64,000 nucleotides of DNA from Rhyacichthys aspro (lineage: Eukaryota > Chordata > Actinopteri > Gobiiformes > Rhyacichthyidae). Each line of letters begins with the position of its first letter. The stretch's first letter is position 1. The notes beneath the pieces are model-generated. The model did not search any database, was not told the origin of the DNA, and saw nothing but the letters and a program-made list of their open reading frames with translations. Positions 24,463-38,000 of this stretch are shown in pieces. The stretch is from assembly GCA_036850595.1 (NCBI GenBank), contig CM072160.1, positions 14,673,906 to 14,737,905 on the forward strand, given 5' to 3'. Made by a program: the position numbers and the translations under genes.

Positions 24463-27400
24463 CTAGCCACAGATTACACCTACATCTTCGCTGTGGGAGC
24501 AGTTGTGTTTCCCGACTTTGGATCTCTTACACTCCAACAGTGAGTTCTCATCGCCCTCACACTCCACGTCGTCCAATAGGATCCTGACGTTGGCCTCCGC
24601 CTCTCCGAGTAAGGCCCTCTTCATAACAGCCAGTGCACTCTCGAAGCCCAGCTGTCTGCAAACCACCGTTCCTGACTTCCTGGTGAAAAGGTCATCGCAG
24701 ACTGTCCCCCACTCGCCACGGATGTAAATCTCCACTCTGCCTCGATCCGGTAAACCGTCGGCGTTTATGAGGCGCACTGAACCGGCCCGCAGCTTTTTAC
24801 CCCTCTTATAACCTCTAACCCGAGGTTTTTTGTGAATCTGATTACCCTCCTTAGTGTTTGAAAGCTTCTCCCCCAGCCTCAGCTTCTCCTCTTGTGTTTT
24901 AGTGCTGTTGATTGAACCTCTTGGGGGTTTGTGCAAAGATGGAGTAGGGTTCTGGCTCCAGTATGTAGGCCGTGGGGTCGTCCAGGTCGGAGATGGGCCT
25001 CTTCCTGCCCCAGGTGTGGGCTTGAGGGGGCTTTGAGCAATCCTAGATGAGGCTGTAGTCAAGACACCTGAGAGAGAGAGATTGAATCACACTTCTGATA
25101 TGAATGTTTCTCCTCAATGTCTTCACTGTTGAATAGACACTAACTAGATCAGTATCATTCCAAATAGTTGAATATATGTATAAAAATATTCAACATATTC
25201 ACCCTTCATTTGACATATTCACCCTTAAATCAAAATATTCACCCTTCATTCAACATATTCACCCTTTATTCAACATATTCACACTTCATTCAAAATTTCC
25301 AGACTCCCTATTCAAAATATTCACACTTTAATCAAACCCTTCATTTAAAATACTGTAACTTGAATGAACAGGACGTACAAAGTCAAATATCTCCTTGAAA
25401 ATTAGGTAAAGACTCAGACACAGGCACACAAAGATCAATGTCCAAACAGAAGCTGAAGCAGAAACATTTATTTAATATTTATAATAAAATAAATATGCCA
25501 GATTAGCTAATTGAAATCATGTAGTGCAAACACCTTACAAATACTAAAAGCATTACTCTCTGCCTGCTCTGGACCAGCCATAGAAGAACAGTTAGCATGA
25601 AATATGTTGGTAATGGTCAAGCATAGACAGGTGGAAGTTAAACTAATGCTGTTGTACCTGAGTTTGACAAGTCTGTGCAAATGGCTCATCCCGTCGGTGT
25701 TGAACACAACATTAAATGATTGTTAAAGACATTGAAGTGCAAAAGTAAAAAAAACAGATTTAGGAGAAATGTAACAAAAAGTGATTAGTGCTAAGGGTAA
25801 GACCCCACTAAGGCTTTGTCCACACAAACAGTGAGTGTTGTTAAAAACAGATATTTTGCCAGTAATGTTTTACAAAATATCTTTATCTCTCACTAGTTCA
25901 CTTAAACAACTTGGTGATGATAGACTCCACAAAGGTTCAAGAAAACTAATTTGTACGGACAGACAATGAGGTGTAATTTTTTTAGAATCTCTTTACAACA
26001 CAAAGTGATGAAATATGAAAGCCATTATTGTCTCGGTGGTTACTAGAGCTATGTGGATGTTCATTACACAAAACAACTATGAGCATGCATGAACTGAGCT
26101 GGGATGTCAGCACATTTTGGAAAAGCTAAATTCCTTTCCTGACTCATGTAATGCATTAAATGGGGTTTCTGCAAGTCTGAAAGCTGTTTTTTTGCTGTGG
26201 CCTAAAACACTGGCCAAAATGCACAGAAAACACTATATTTTCAAAGATACAAACCTAACCCATGGACAGGGCATTGTACTAGCATTAACTCTACCACAGA
26301 ACAACCTACTATTGACATTATATTACTCAAATAATTATTACATTGTTTTAAATTTAGTGAGATGCTTTGTTGTTTAAAGTAACAGTTCTGCAAAGCCAAA
26401 CGCTTCAGCCACAAGATTTAATTTGGAGTTTGCCCAGATGTGCAATTCTCTAAGCTGCCTCGTTCACCTATTGTAGTCAAGTAACATAATGGACCTCTTT
26501 AGAAGATAAGACCCAATCAAAAAACAACAATAGCCAATAATTCTGCCTGTAATTGGTCAAATATTCAAAGTGCTAAAAGGATTTGCTAGTGCCATAATTG
26601 CAACATTACAAAATGGGTCATAAAGAGGATGCAATAGTGATGCACAGTAAATCAACCCTAATAAAGCTGCCTTGCATTAATGTTTACCTCAAATAACTTA
26701 CACATAATATCTCACTTTTACCTGCTGACTAAATTCTAAACTAAATCTTGCCCTTGTTGGTAGGATTCATCGTGTAAAAATGTAAATTAAAATCAAAGCA
26801 CAGAAGAAGAAGAGCCTGTCTGGCCTAACGCTCGCAGCTTTGCCCCGTGTCATGGTCGGACCTGTTCTATCTGAGCCTTTAATGTGAGTCCTGACAGTGG
26901 ACATAAAGGTGGGGTAAGCAGGTGCACCAGCGGGCCTACCAGTGGCTGTGGTTGGGACGGGAGCGGCCCAGGTCGTCTGGACAGTCGGAGGTAATGTTGT
27001 GGCTGTGGGTTTTCTCGGAGTAGTTTTTCTTGTTTGGGATTTTGATGTTGGCAAGAAAGTAGTTTGTTTGGTTGTTTTTCTCGGGGATTTTGTGGTGGTG
27101 GTGGTGGTGGTGGTGGTGAGTTTCCGTGGAGGTGGGGTTTTTCTCGTTGTGGTTCTTGTAGTTGTGGGGACAGGCGTAGTTGTTGGTTTCTTGTTGATTA
27201 CGAATTCTGCAAAAACGAAAAGGACAATGTTGTATGGGCCACTTTTTTTTCCAGCAAGGCTTCAGTTTGGAGAACAGGAAGTCAAACAAAACTGATTTTT
27301 AGTTTTTCCAAAGATAATATTAATTAAAATTGTCCAATGTAGCATACAAGTGCACTTATATTCATTTTCTTAGGTCTGTCTTTGTTTTGTGTTTTATACA

Positions 27401-30400
27401 ATGGCTTCTCATCATTCAACCTGAAGCTTCGGTCATGCTTACTTCATGTTCTCCAAATTGCAATTGCACTGACCAGAATCTAACACAGGTAATAGTCTAC
27501 TGTTTTATTAGTACCCCATGCAACATTGCTTCAAAAAATTCCATTTCAATTGAAATAATTTCTCACCTTCTTTGGGATAGAAATGAATCAATTTCCCTTT
27601 TATCTTCACAGGGGACGGCTTCATACTGCATTTTCCTGGCCGTGCACGCCTTAAGTAAAATAACAAAACAAAATGAGCAAATCTCTCATCAATACTTTCC
27701 AGTCTAGTGTAAAACGAAACTTATCTGTTAACGGGTTACCTGGAGGGGTCTATTATTTTATATATGACTCCTGCTCTGGCTGTTGCGCTTGGTGCTCCGG
27801 TGGCCAAGAAATACAACTCACCTGAAAACAGAGATACACAGGAAAAGAAAGGAAATGATCATTCAAAGACGACTTCAGTTACACTTTCTTAAATTACAGA
27901 GGCAACCTGATGCACCGAGGGAGGAAGTCATATTTCAAAGCCAGTTGTGAGTGTGCAGCTCACTTTCCAGTAAATCAGTGGTGTCTTCTTTCTAATTGGA
28001 GGCAGCTGCACAGTTAAAAATACCCTTTAACTGTTCACTGCTCTGAAGACGGAGATCTGAACACTTTAAAACAAAGCTCAGGCCAGAAAGACTTAGAGTT
28101 ACACTTCTTACAACAGAGATCTTTTTCTCTCTTGACCTTTGTTCCCACTACTGTGGTGTCAGCCTGATCAGATCTACCCATTCACTTCATGAACTTTATT
28201 AAATGAGTCTGGGAGCCCTTCCCTTCACGGCAATTTCCCGCTGTATAAATCCTGTTGGACCAATTATAATCATTAAAAAATGTTATTAGGATGGCCAGGC
28301 TATTCAGGATTTGACTGATATAGTTTACAGAGGCCAGAGCAACAGGAGAGACACTGTTTTCACTCATGCAGAGGTAAATAAATAAAACAATGTCAAAATC
28401 TAGTACAATTTAGCCTTAAGTAATGGTTTAATTGATAACTGCTATTTATGAATATATCTCAATTTTATTTTTTTAAATTCATGAAGGAAATTATTTCTCT
28501 GTATTCACAAAATTGTCACATTTTATCACACAATTAAAATATTCAGATTTGCTCTATTCACATTCAGAAAAAAAAAGATGCAAGTCTCTCTCTCTGTATT
28601 TTACCACTTTACTCTTTTATTTATACATGGGAGGGATATTTTTGAGTGTGTAGCTATAAGCCAAACACAGAAGACTGACAAGTGACGTGTAAATAAGATA
28701 AAAAAGCATATATGTTTGCTACGCTGTATACTGCAACCTCTACGATAGTGTACTACAATTGATCTGGAGTAGAAAATGATCTCAATTACTGGAATATATT
28801 GCTTTGAATTACTATAATTGCATGGCAATTGGGTGCAAGTGCATAACAGTTGTGGTCTTTACCTGCCTCATCCTCGGCAAAAGAGATGATGTACTTATAG
28901 TAGCTGTTGATGAGTTTGGGGAATCTGCAGGTCTGGTCTCGCCCCATACAGATTTCATTGTACTGCCATTCACCCGTCTGGGCATTTTCCTTCAAAGACA
29001 TCAGGCGTCTAAAACGAAATGATATGTGATTACACAGACGTATCATCATTTTATAATTTTTGTTCTGTCTGTGACCTAAAAAGCAAGTAAGTCAAAATAC
29101 ACACCCACTCATGAAATCCCCGAAGATGTAGAGTCCATTGAGGTTAGGCATCTCGCAGCCTCTGTAGATGTAGCCTCCTGTCACTGACTTGCCCAACTTG
29201 TGAGGGTACGCAAAGATGGGTAGGATGTCATCTGCACAAACAAAAGATTGACTTATTTTACCATCGAAATAATGCTCCAAACATATTGATCCAAAATTGA
29301 CGTTGAGCTGTTGCTGAGATTTCATTGCATAGTGTCAGTTCAATGCAGACACAGTAAAAAGCTCACATCTGTGATAAGTTCAAGTTTACTACAGTGAATA
29401 AATATTTTAGTTTATGGGCATTAACATCAGTAGAAAAAGATGGACTTACCGAGTGAGGAGTTTTGACAGAGTTTACGATCGTAGCAGCTGAAGCCTTCTT
29501 TTGCTCTCCATCCATAGTTGCCTCCTTTAACAGAGTTGAATGCGTAAAACATCTTCATCTTTGCATTTTTATATGCCGTCTCAGACAAGTCAAAAACATC
29601 ATGATTTACGTTCATCAACCACAGCAACAATGACAAACTCTGATCCAGCTTTAGTTTAATGTCTGGCCTTTTGTGTACCACATGTGGATGTTCCCTAAGT
29701 CATCCCAAATAATACCCAGACGTGATTTTCTGACTTTTACCGTATGAGAAAAGTCAGAATCAGGCCGCTATGACTGCATACATCAGTGCAAACTTACAAA
29801 AATCAAACTAATGAGCATCAAAACTAATGTCTTACCTTTAACAATGAGGTCTACTTCCTCATATTTATTCTGACCCACGTCCCCACAGAACATCCTGCCT
29901 CGGCCGCTGCCTGTCGCTGGGTCTCCACGGTCGATGGAGCAGCGCCACATGTTACGAACACCGTACGCATAGATCTCTGTAAAAACAGGAAGAAGGTGAT
30001 CACTATTAAACATGATTAGGAAATTCATTCTATCCTTTTCATGTGCTTTTTGGTGGGAAACTGTTAGCAGCAGTGTTAGGGACCATGACAAATACCTGGC
30101 TTTGACTCCTTTTCCCCAAGAAACGGGTTGTCAGACGGGATGCTGTACGGGGCTCCATCGTCATTGTTGTCCACGTCGATCCGCAGCACTTTCCCGAGTA
30201 AAGTCGACCTAAATAAAAAAAGTCTTTTACCTAATCTGTACCTCTGCCTCACATTGACTGTTTTGCACCTTCAACACTCTCTCCACTCCTCTGTCTGCTG
30301 CTGCTGTACGTAGCAGTGTGTGGCTGCCCGCAATGTGAAGAGTCAATATTAGACTTGGCAGGGTGTATCCCTTGCCATTCCGCAAACAGGTACTGCATGT

Positions 30401-33400
30401 CAACAACAGCAGCCACAGTCAAGTAATGTCTGGGGAAAACTAAAAAGTCATTTATGTCGGGAATAAACAACACAATTTAAAATCAAGTTGTTGCTTGAAT
30501 TGAAAATAAAACAAGCTTTCTTTTTCTTCTTAACTGCAGCCTAAATGTGTATGGAAGTATGGTAGCTTAAATTACACAATAATGATAATAACAGTTTAAT
30601 TAGTAGGTAGCTTCATAGACTTTGGTATTTTGTTGAGAAATGTTTTTTATTGTCAACATAGCAACAGTCTTATCTTTATTAAACCAATCCAGACTGTAGT
30701 GTCAAGTAAAAAAAGGAGTTGAATTGTTAGATTATGAGTGCTCACGTCATCATGACGCATTTTAGGATGATGAGTCGGGATGTCTGAACATTTTGGTTTT
30801 GCGTTGCCGTAGGAACAGACACCAAACACAGTATAGGACAGATGATTGATGCTTACTTGTTTTGAGAATTGCCAAACTTTCCAAAGGGGTCTCCAGCTCG
30901 CCCGCCATCACCGATGAAGATGTACAGATATCCGTCATGGCCAAACAAGAGCTGTCCTCCGTTATGATTGGACGCTGGCTCCACTACCTCTAGGATAGTT
31001 CTTAAGGAAGATGAGACCATACAACCTCAGTCTGCATGTTTTCAAGGCCTAACACTATTACTGCACCACTATTGGCACAGGTATTAAATGAACAATTTCA
31101 AAATGGAGCTTAAATTAGAAATTTCCACAAGTTCTCACCTCTCAGAGGAGTGGTCCAGCTGGTTTTCATCATGCGTTGAGAGAGTGAACTCACTGATTCG
31201 TATTTTTTCCTCTTTCTTTACTTTCACAGAGTAGTAGACGTAGGCTTTTCTCACAGTGGTGAACCTTTAATAGGGAAGAAAAATATTGATTATACATTCA
31301 AAGATTATAGTAAAGGCTTTTCCATTCGGATATGTGTTCCTTTAACCTTGGATGCAGGGCAATGCAGAGGAACCCCCTCTCATCTCCTGCCCACGGTGAT
31401 GTGAGGACAGCCTGGGTCAGATTGAGAAAAGGGCGGTCGATCCTGGAACCGTTGGCCAGATAAACCCACACATAACCCAGCTGCTCTGCCACAAAGAATC
31501 GGTGAGTTCCATCATCGGCGTGGACCATGGCCACAGGATTACGGAGCCCATTGGCCACTTCCTGCAAGCATAACTCCAAACACCCTTGGGGATCCTCTCG
31601 CACCAAACCCAGATTAGCATTTAGCTCTGTGAAAGGATACAGTCAGTAAATACAAATGCTAATTGTAGTAAAAGGAAAGTTATTTAACAGGGTTTGTACC
31701 TTCATTTGTCAAGACGTTGGGATAGCAGTACTGTTTGTCTTTGAGTTCTAGAAAGTCACAGAAGCGTTTGCTGTCTTCTTCTAACACAGATGTCATGTTG
31801 GCAAACTGCTGGGGGTTTCCCAGGTCCTCCAGAAGCAGACTGAGAGTGTAGCGACACTGGTGCCAGTAGTCAAAGCAGTAGTCACCACACAGCCCAGCAA
31901 GCAGCCTCATAGGTGTGTTAGCATCCTCAGCGTCGTACAGGTGCGCGGCGTAGGGAGAGCACTCCTGCAACGACGGTAAAATCACAAGGTTTCATTGTCA
32001 TAACAGAAAATACTGAATTTGTATTTCACAAGAGGACTTTATAATTCAATTCATCATTTTCCACATTTAACAGGATCATTTAGATCAAACTCAAAGTGGT
32101 GAAGGGCCACGATAGTTAATAAGAATCCTGTCAGGGGCCAAAGATAGTGACACTTGGGAAGCTTTTATGAAATGTTGAATGTGAGGTTTCATCTTCATTT
32201 GAGTACAAAAGTTATCTTTCACAATATCTTCCTTTTATGGTAAACTGGTTTTAGCAGGATTTTAACAGGTTTTAGTTGGGTTTGAACAGGTTTTAGTTGG
32301 ATTCGAACAAGTTTTAATTGGATTTGAACTGGTTTTAGATGGGTTTGAGCAGGTTTTAGATGGATTTGAACAGATTTTAGATGGATTTGAACAGGTTTTC
32401 TATATCTTTGTAGAAAAAAATGGCTTAAGATTTCCTGAACAAATCAAATAAATCTGATTCAAATCCTTCTTAAACCTTTTCAAACCTGTTGTGCCACAAA
32501 ATGTATTGGAGAGCCACATAAAACTGCCTAGGACTGCCTATTATTACTCAATGTTACTAGCCTCTGATTTTGCGCAACTCTTCAACAAAGTATATGTTGT
32601 TTATGTAGTTTTTCCTCAAAGTTAATCACTGTAAATAAGGTATAAAGAATCATGAGCACTGTCTGCTCCACTGCACCAGTCTGAGTTGTAAACATTTAGT
32701 GGTCTCCCTAAGTCCAAACGGTATAAATGGATCCTGAAGGTCAGTTATTAAGTCACAACCACACTGTCCACACCCAGAATGGCACACACAGAAGTATCCC
32801 AGGACACAGTCCATCATGACTACTTTTCAACTTTGACACTATGGCCACAGTCTGCAGGAAGTGACCATATTTAGACGTATTTAGAGCTGCATAAGTACAG
32901 TGGGGTGAAGTTGGGTGAACACACAAATGGCACTAAGTACTAGCTACAGAAGAATAAGCAATTAGCAGTCTTTAGGTCAAAATAAGGAGCTAACATTTTA
33001 AAAATATCAAACTATGCTAAACTGCTGGTAGCTACTTACTTTGGACAATAAGATACTCATTCCTAAACAATGGGTTGGGGCCAAAAAGTGGGTCGCAGAA
33101 GATTTTTTTTTGGATTGCCATAATAGTTTGACATTTAAGTATATTTAATGGAAAATAGTGTTTCGTGTGTTTTGGAAACGGGTAATGGTCATAAGAAAAA
33201 AACAAGTTGTAAAAAAGGAATAACACTTTAAATAAAATAAAAATAACCACTGTGAAGGAACAATGCCATGACAAAAATTAGCGAGAGTAACACGATAAAG
33301 AGAGAAAACTAACACGCTATACCAAAAAAAAAATAAAAAAATGCTAAAACAGATAGTTGCAGTTGGTTCACAATGCTTTCCGTGTTTTAAAATATGGGTC

Positions 33401-36400
33401 CCTGACAAGTTGAGACTTTTTTTAAGCATAAAAAATATAAAGAATAAAAGAAATATTACAATAAACAGGTGAGTTATACTAAAAAAATAAATAAAGAAGC
33501 TTACAATTTGGACACAGGTAAAGTGTGTACACCATAAAACTTGCATGTGCATCTGCTGGCTATAAATAATTTTGGGTTTGTGCATATCATCGTCTATTGC
33601 CTTTGACGTTTGCTTCATTACAGATTCAAGGCTGAGATAGAAAAGAGGGAAAGTGCTGCTCTTATTCTCATTAATTCTGAGTTGGCTAAACATTAACAAA
33701 GCATTTTCTTTGTTTCACTAAATTACTTCCATACTTACCCACTTATGTAAATAAAAAATACTGCTGCGCTCTAAACTATATGTCTGCTTTGCTTTGTCCT
33801 CAGACACCCTCAACTAATGTTTCACCTAAGTACAGCCAACAAAAAGCCAAAACCACAAACAATGAATAAATGATAGAAAAAAAAACTGAAAAAGGATCTT
33901 TGTCAAATGAAATGAAAGTCCACTGGGCCGAGATCAGAGCCTGTCTGGGACACAGCTTTAGCTTTACAGGGCAAAAGCTGCTCAAGCTGTTGATGAAAGC
34001 ACTTTTGCTGCTAACTCTCAATGGGACGCAGATGGGTGCTTAATTGAGTGAATTATTTCTGTACATTTTGATTTATGTCGTTGTTTATGCATTGGACAGA
34101 AGTGAGCTGGTTTGTATGGGGATTATCTAAATGTGTACTTCTAGTTCTTCTACCTTTCAGGAGAAGAGTCTTTGTTCTGAGACAAGTTAACCATTTACAG
34201 CTGTTCTAAACAATGCTACTATAATTCAGTGCTTACTCTACACTTTAGAATAGACCGAAAGCCGTAATCAAGCAAAGCAAGTGACTAACATTCTCTCTCA
34301 TTGTCTTCTCCATGTGGATCTGATTTGTCCACGTGGTAGAGGTTAAGAGGCAAGTCGTGGTAAACAGATGCATAATGCTGTTACTCTGTACCTGGAAGTC
34401 CTTTTGCTCTTCAGGGAAAAAAAACCCAAAACGTCTTGATCCAATAATTGTTATTCATTGTGTCATATAAACTATTCATCAGACACAAATAGTTTAGGAC
34501 TGGAAGCACTATGACATACTACAGATGAAATGAACTCATGTGTAACTTGGTCATTTCAGCATTTCAGCTGGGTATTCCCAACCCTGTTATTGTCTGTATT
34601 GCCACATGGCCTTACTCTGAGGTACCTAGGACTTAAATGACTGGCTAAATGAACTATTGGCTAGAATTTCCTCCAGTTCCATCAAATATCAATCTAATGT
34701 GCGCTCTTTAATGATTTAACTGCACTTACCCAAATCTGCAAATCTATCTGACTCTCCAACTTAAAAATTCTGAAATTTGACTTAGGTTACTTAACCTTAT
34801 ACAATACATGAATTCATTAAAGTCCCTTGCTGTCCTCCATTTGCCAATTTCCTTCTGTGTCCCTCTGTGGCAGAAACTGGATATATCCTGTCCCCTGGCT
34901 AGAAGAGGAAATGGTTGTTTGTTTGGTCAGTTAAGCTCAGGGATGAAGAAACTCTCCGTCCTGTCTCACTGATATTTACACCCTCACTTCTCGTCCTTTC
35001 TCCTGTGTCTATCTCTGTGTTTCTTCTACTTCTGATAGCAGCCCGTGCCAGGAAGCTCCTCCGGGGCATGGAGAACAGAGGAGCTCAGTGTGGAGAGTTT
35101 ACCCATGATAAGTGTCCTGGCAGTGGAGTAACCTGACCACCTCTTGGACCTCTTTTAACTCCAACCATCTCACTGGGATCTGCACGACTGGAGCTCCGAC
35201 TTGAAACAAAACACTTATAACTGAAATAAAAAATATATACTGTACTTCAACATACATTGTCCAAACAGAGCCTTCCTAAAATGTATTATTTCACTTGTTT
35301 ACACCACATATACTGCACACTGTGACATTGTTTCTGTGTGCAAGGTCACTCATAAATATGACTTTAGTAACTTGATTTAAGTGGAGACATATTCCTGACT
35401 TATTTCAGGTGTTGACTAGTCTTTGTGCCAGGCTTTAATATATCTTGTATGCTCATGAGACGAACCATTGAGTCCTACGTGCACGGCAGCACTGCCATTT
35501 CAGTGCTTGGAAAAAAGAAAAGACTGCAGTCTGTAATTACAATGATAGAAACCTACACTTTTAAGGTTAGAGGATTTGTCAGTGTCTTAAGATAGTGCAT
35601 GATGCAACCATTTGGGTGAAATGTTTTCAAGGATCAGTATTATTTATGGGTCAGCCTCCAGATGGTTTATTTTATCCTCAGTTTCTGTAGAATTAAGATT
35701 AAATCTGCAAGTTTCACACTCCTACAGTATGATCCAGTTTCCCTGTAGTTAGTGTCAGCACTGCTAAGTCAGCACCTAATTATGCAATCATATGGACCAG
35801 TGGCAGTTTTGAGAATAGTAGCATTTTAAAGGAAATGAAGAGTGCTACTGAAATAGAAATGGTAATTAGGCTTTTTTTTAGACAAAATAAGAGCATTTTA
35901 TCAGATTAAACAAAGTGCAGCATGAATTGTCATGAGTTGCATAAGTTGAGTCATGAGTCTTTTAAAGAAACTGCAATTGAAGCTTTTATGTCTGTTTTTG
36001 TAATCTCAGACACGGTGAAAGAGGGTATTGTGCAGATTATTAAATGTCTGATCGACTTTTACATTTGATAAAGTTGTGAATGTTGGAGGATGTAATGTCA
36101 TCGCGTATGATGCCTGTCAAAATCCCCTGCCTTCACAGATTTCAATAAATGACAGCTTTTTGGCATCAAAATTAGACTGTAAAAATGATTACATAACACA
36201 GAGTAATTCAAAACATTGCCGCTCCCCTTATTGACTTCCATTCACAATTCTTCCCAGTTGTAGGCCTTTGTGGCCTCCCGGAAAGGTTCGCTATGTTCAC
36301 TCACCAGAATACCACCATGTCTCTGGCTCTGGATGATTTATTCCAGTTGCATGAAAACACACACTAAATACATTGCTTCAGACACATGCAGTGACAGAGA

Positions 36401-37217
36401 CAGAGTCTAGCAGTATACATGCTGACAAATACTGGATTCTGCTCCGTGTCACAGAGGCACACACATTTTAATATTAGAATTTGTGAAGTTATTGTAAACG
36501 TCTATGCTATAAAAAAATAAAAAAACAGTTCTGTGTATTCATTGCTTACTATCCACTCCTTTACAGTTATCCAGTGAGTAAAGCCAGTTTAACCATAGTT
36601 TTTAAGACATCTGATTGACTATCAAGAAACCATTTTACAGCAGATTTCCCATCCTTTGATAGGCTCATAACACTGTGGCATTAGCAATATAATTTCCTCT
36701 GCAGAACTTATTAGCAGTACATGAAATTAGCAATACTGATGTTTAATATTGTGACGATAATTGTGATACTTGACTTTTCAAATGGGAATAGTAACATTTT
36801 TATGGTTTAAATTGCTCGTGGAATAGCTTAACATTTATTGGTGCTCAAGTCAAAGTGTAGAGAAGACATAACATTTCAAACACCAACAACATCTGATGGA
36901 CCTTGAATCCTCTTACCACTCCTCATGTCTCCTACCTGGCAGAGGATGCTGCGGATGTACTTCCCACAGGTGACGAAGCCTGAATGGTCAAAGCTGGCCA
37001 TGATGGTGTTAAACCTCACAGATATCTCCTCATCTTTAACCAGGTCACAGCATCCAAACTTGGAGTACTCCTTACAGAAGCCCAGTGGCTGCTGGGGCTC
37101 AAACGGGGGCTTGTAGTCCAAACACTGAGGATGACAGCTCCCCCGCCAGGCTTGGAGGAGCAACAGCAGGACGAGCAAGAAGCTGTAAGTGATCACATTA
37201 TAGGACTCTAGGGTCAT
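24463..37217 (-). CDS. hhipl1: HHIP-like protein 1 (HHIPL1), 14 coding exons, 911 aa
   Basis: Exons in coding order: 37217-36936, 31964-31700, 31626-31347, 31264-31139, 31000-30857, 30208-30096, 29976-29836, 29524-29450, 29231-29105, 29008-28863, 27821-27740, 27649-27567, 27206-26940, 25067-24463. All phases agree (2,736 nt). Residues 1-28 are a signal peptide (LLVLLLLLQAW). About 29-185 is a Cys-rich folate-receptor-like domain. About 190-600 is the HHIP-type six-bladed propeller related to sugar dehydrogenases (DGGRAGDP, GGNYGWRAKEGF). A short exon encodes RARPGKC...PVKIKGKL, matching human HHIPL1. About 622-710 is a Thr/Lys-rich stalk; 808-911 is an SRCR domain (EWGTVCDD, VVCRQLGF, HNCSHSEDVGVICG). 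It should be a secreted or cell-surface protein; the family is linked to hedgehog signalling and, in mammals, vascular smooth muscle. The stalk is longer than I recall for human (782 aa in total). Confidence 0.93.
25180..25345. repeat. Minisatellite in the last HHIPL1 intron
   Basis: About eight imperfect copies of a unit of roughly 21 bp resembling TCAACATATTCACCCTTCATT. The rest of this intron (25068-26939) has no recognisable gene. Confidence 0.7.
26767..26939 (-). other. Possible alternative C-terminus of HHIPL1 (read-through of the stalk exon)
   Basis: If the donor after the Thr-rich exon (at 26939) is not used, the frame stays open for about 57 codons and ends RLFFFCALILIYIFTR. It thus closes with a hydrophobic stretch instead of the SRCR domain. 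Such an end could tether the protein or serve as a GPI signal; this is inference. No clear poly(A) signal was seen shortly downstream. Confidence 0.3.
27094..27118. repeat. Coding (GGT/ACC)n microsatellite in the HHIPL1 stalk
   Basis: Eight consecutive GGT triplets on the plus strand read as Thr codons on the minus strand within the mucin-like stalk. It is likely to vary in length between individuals. In another frame the same tract encodes poly-His. Confidence 0.8.
32247..32397. repeat. 21-22 bp minisatellite in HHIPL1 intron 1
   Basis: About seven copies of a unit like GGTTTTAGATGGATTTGAACA. A short partly reverse-complementary segment follows at about 32,450-32,490 (ATTCAAATCC...AAACCTGTT). 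Confidence 0.75.
33050..33412. mobile_element. Decayed hAT-type MITE
   Basis: The left part has GGGTTGGGGCCAAAAAGTGG followed by GTCGCAG. The right part has ATGGGTCCCTGACAAGTTGA. These match remembered ends of a common vertebrate hAT non-autonomous family. I could not identify a target-site duplication, so limits are approximate. Confidence 0.45.
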
Positions 37218-38000
37218 GATTTTGGCTTGAAAAGTTCTTTAGATTCAGCAACAAAAAGTGGTAAGATAAACGGCAATGTCAGAAAGCTATTACATCTTAA
37301 GTCTGTTAAATGCAGGTGTGACACAGGAAGTTAGGCTTGATGAGGGTTTAATGAGCCCATTTGGTTTGTTAAGTCTTAGGTTTTAATGAGGCCTTAGCAT
37401 ATCAAACAGACTGACCCAGCATCACACCTGCCCGTGAGTTGGCCACAGACCCAGAAAACTCCTCACCGACCCCTCACATCACACATAGACGCAGAGCTGT
37501 GTGTAAACAGAGTGAAGTCAGCTCCACGTGATCTGAGTCCAATGTGGATAATGCCGTCCAGCTGTCCAGGCTCTTCAGACGTTGAGTCGAAAAATGTATT
37601 TGTGTATCATCTGTTGCTGCACCACTCTTTCCCAAATCTTCCAAAAGTCCCCGATCATCACATCTCCAAAAAAAATCTGGCTTAATGGAAAAAGTCAGCT
37701 TAAAAGTGCACCTTCTGCCAAATGCTGAGTGTTTACCTCCAGCTTGAACGGGCTCCTCTGGACATGCGCTCACTTGCTGCAGCCGACAGCAGCCATACAT
37801 ACAGCAGCAGGGAAGAAGAGAGAGGGCTTCTTTCATTCAGACAGAGCCACGCTGCAGGCTTCCTTTAGATCCCTCCCTCCGCTGCGTGTTGCCTTCCCTC
37901 CTCCTCTCCTCTTCATTTACTCTTCCATTCGCCTACAGAGACACACAGGCATTCCTTTCCATAGCATGCGGTCTATATTACCCTGAAGTAGCAACTTTCC
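37218..38000 (-). promoter_or_regulatory. HHIPL1 upstream region with candidate leader exon
   Basis: A minus-strand donor (GCTGGAG|GTAAAC, boundary at 37737/37736) closes a GC-richer stretch from about 37,880. This could be a non-coding first exon and promoter of HHIPL1, spliced to the exon carrying the ATG at 37,217. No transcript evidence is available. Confidence 0.35.

Larger units (their letters stand above)
31965..36935 (-). other. HHIPL1 intron 1 (5 kb)
   Basis: It separates the signal-peptide exon from the rest of the gene. It contains a minisatellite (32247-32397) and a decayed hAT-like MITE (about 33,050-33,412). Open frames here (for example 33145-33699) are low-complexity hydrophobic or Lys-rich translations without domain support. 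Confidence 0.7.

Noticed and set aside
25180..25345. Regular short repeats considered as a CRISPR-like array
   Set aside because: Units are contiguous and degenerate with no unique spacers, in a vertebrate intron: a minisatellite.
26936..27295. Frame through the HHIPL1 stalk encoding poly-His, and plus-strand Val/Gly-rich frames
   Set aside because: Shadows of the (ACC)n tract. Splice phase from the preceding exon (27567-27649, phase 1) selects the Thr-rich frame.
33145..33699. 184-codon minus-strand frame in HHIPL1 intron 1
   Set aside because: Phe/Leu-rich translation of A/T-rich DNA overlapping a decayed MITE; no start context or domain.
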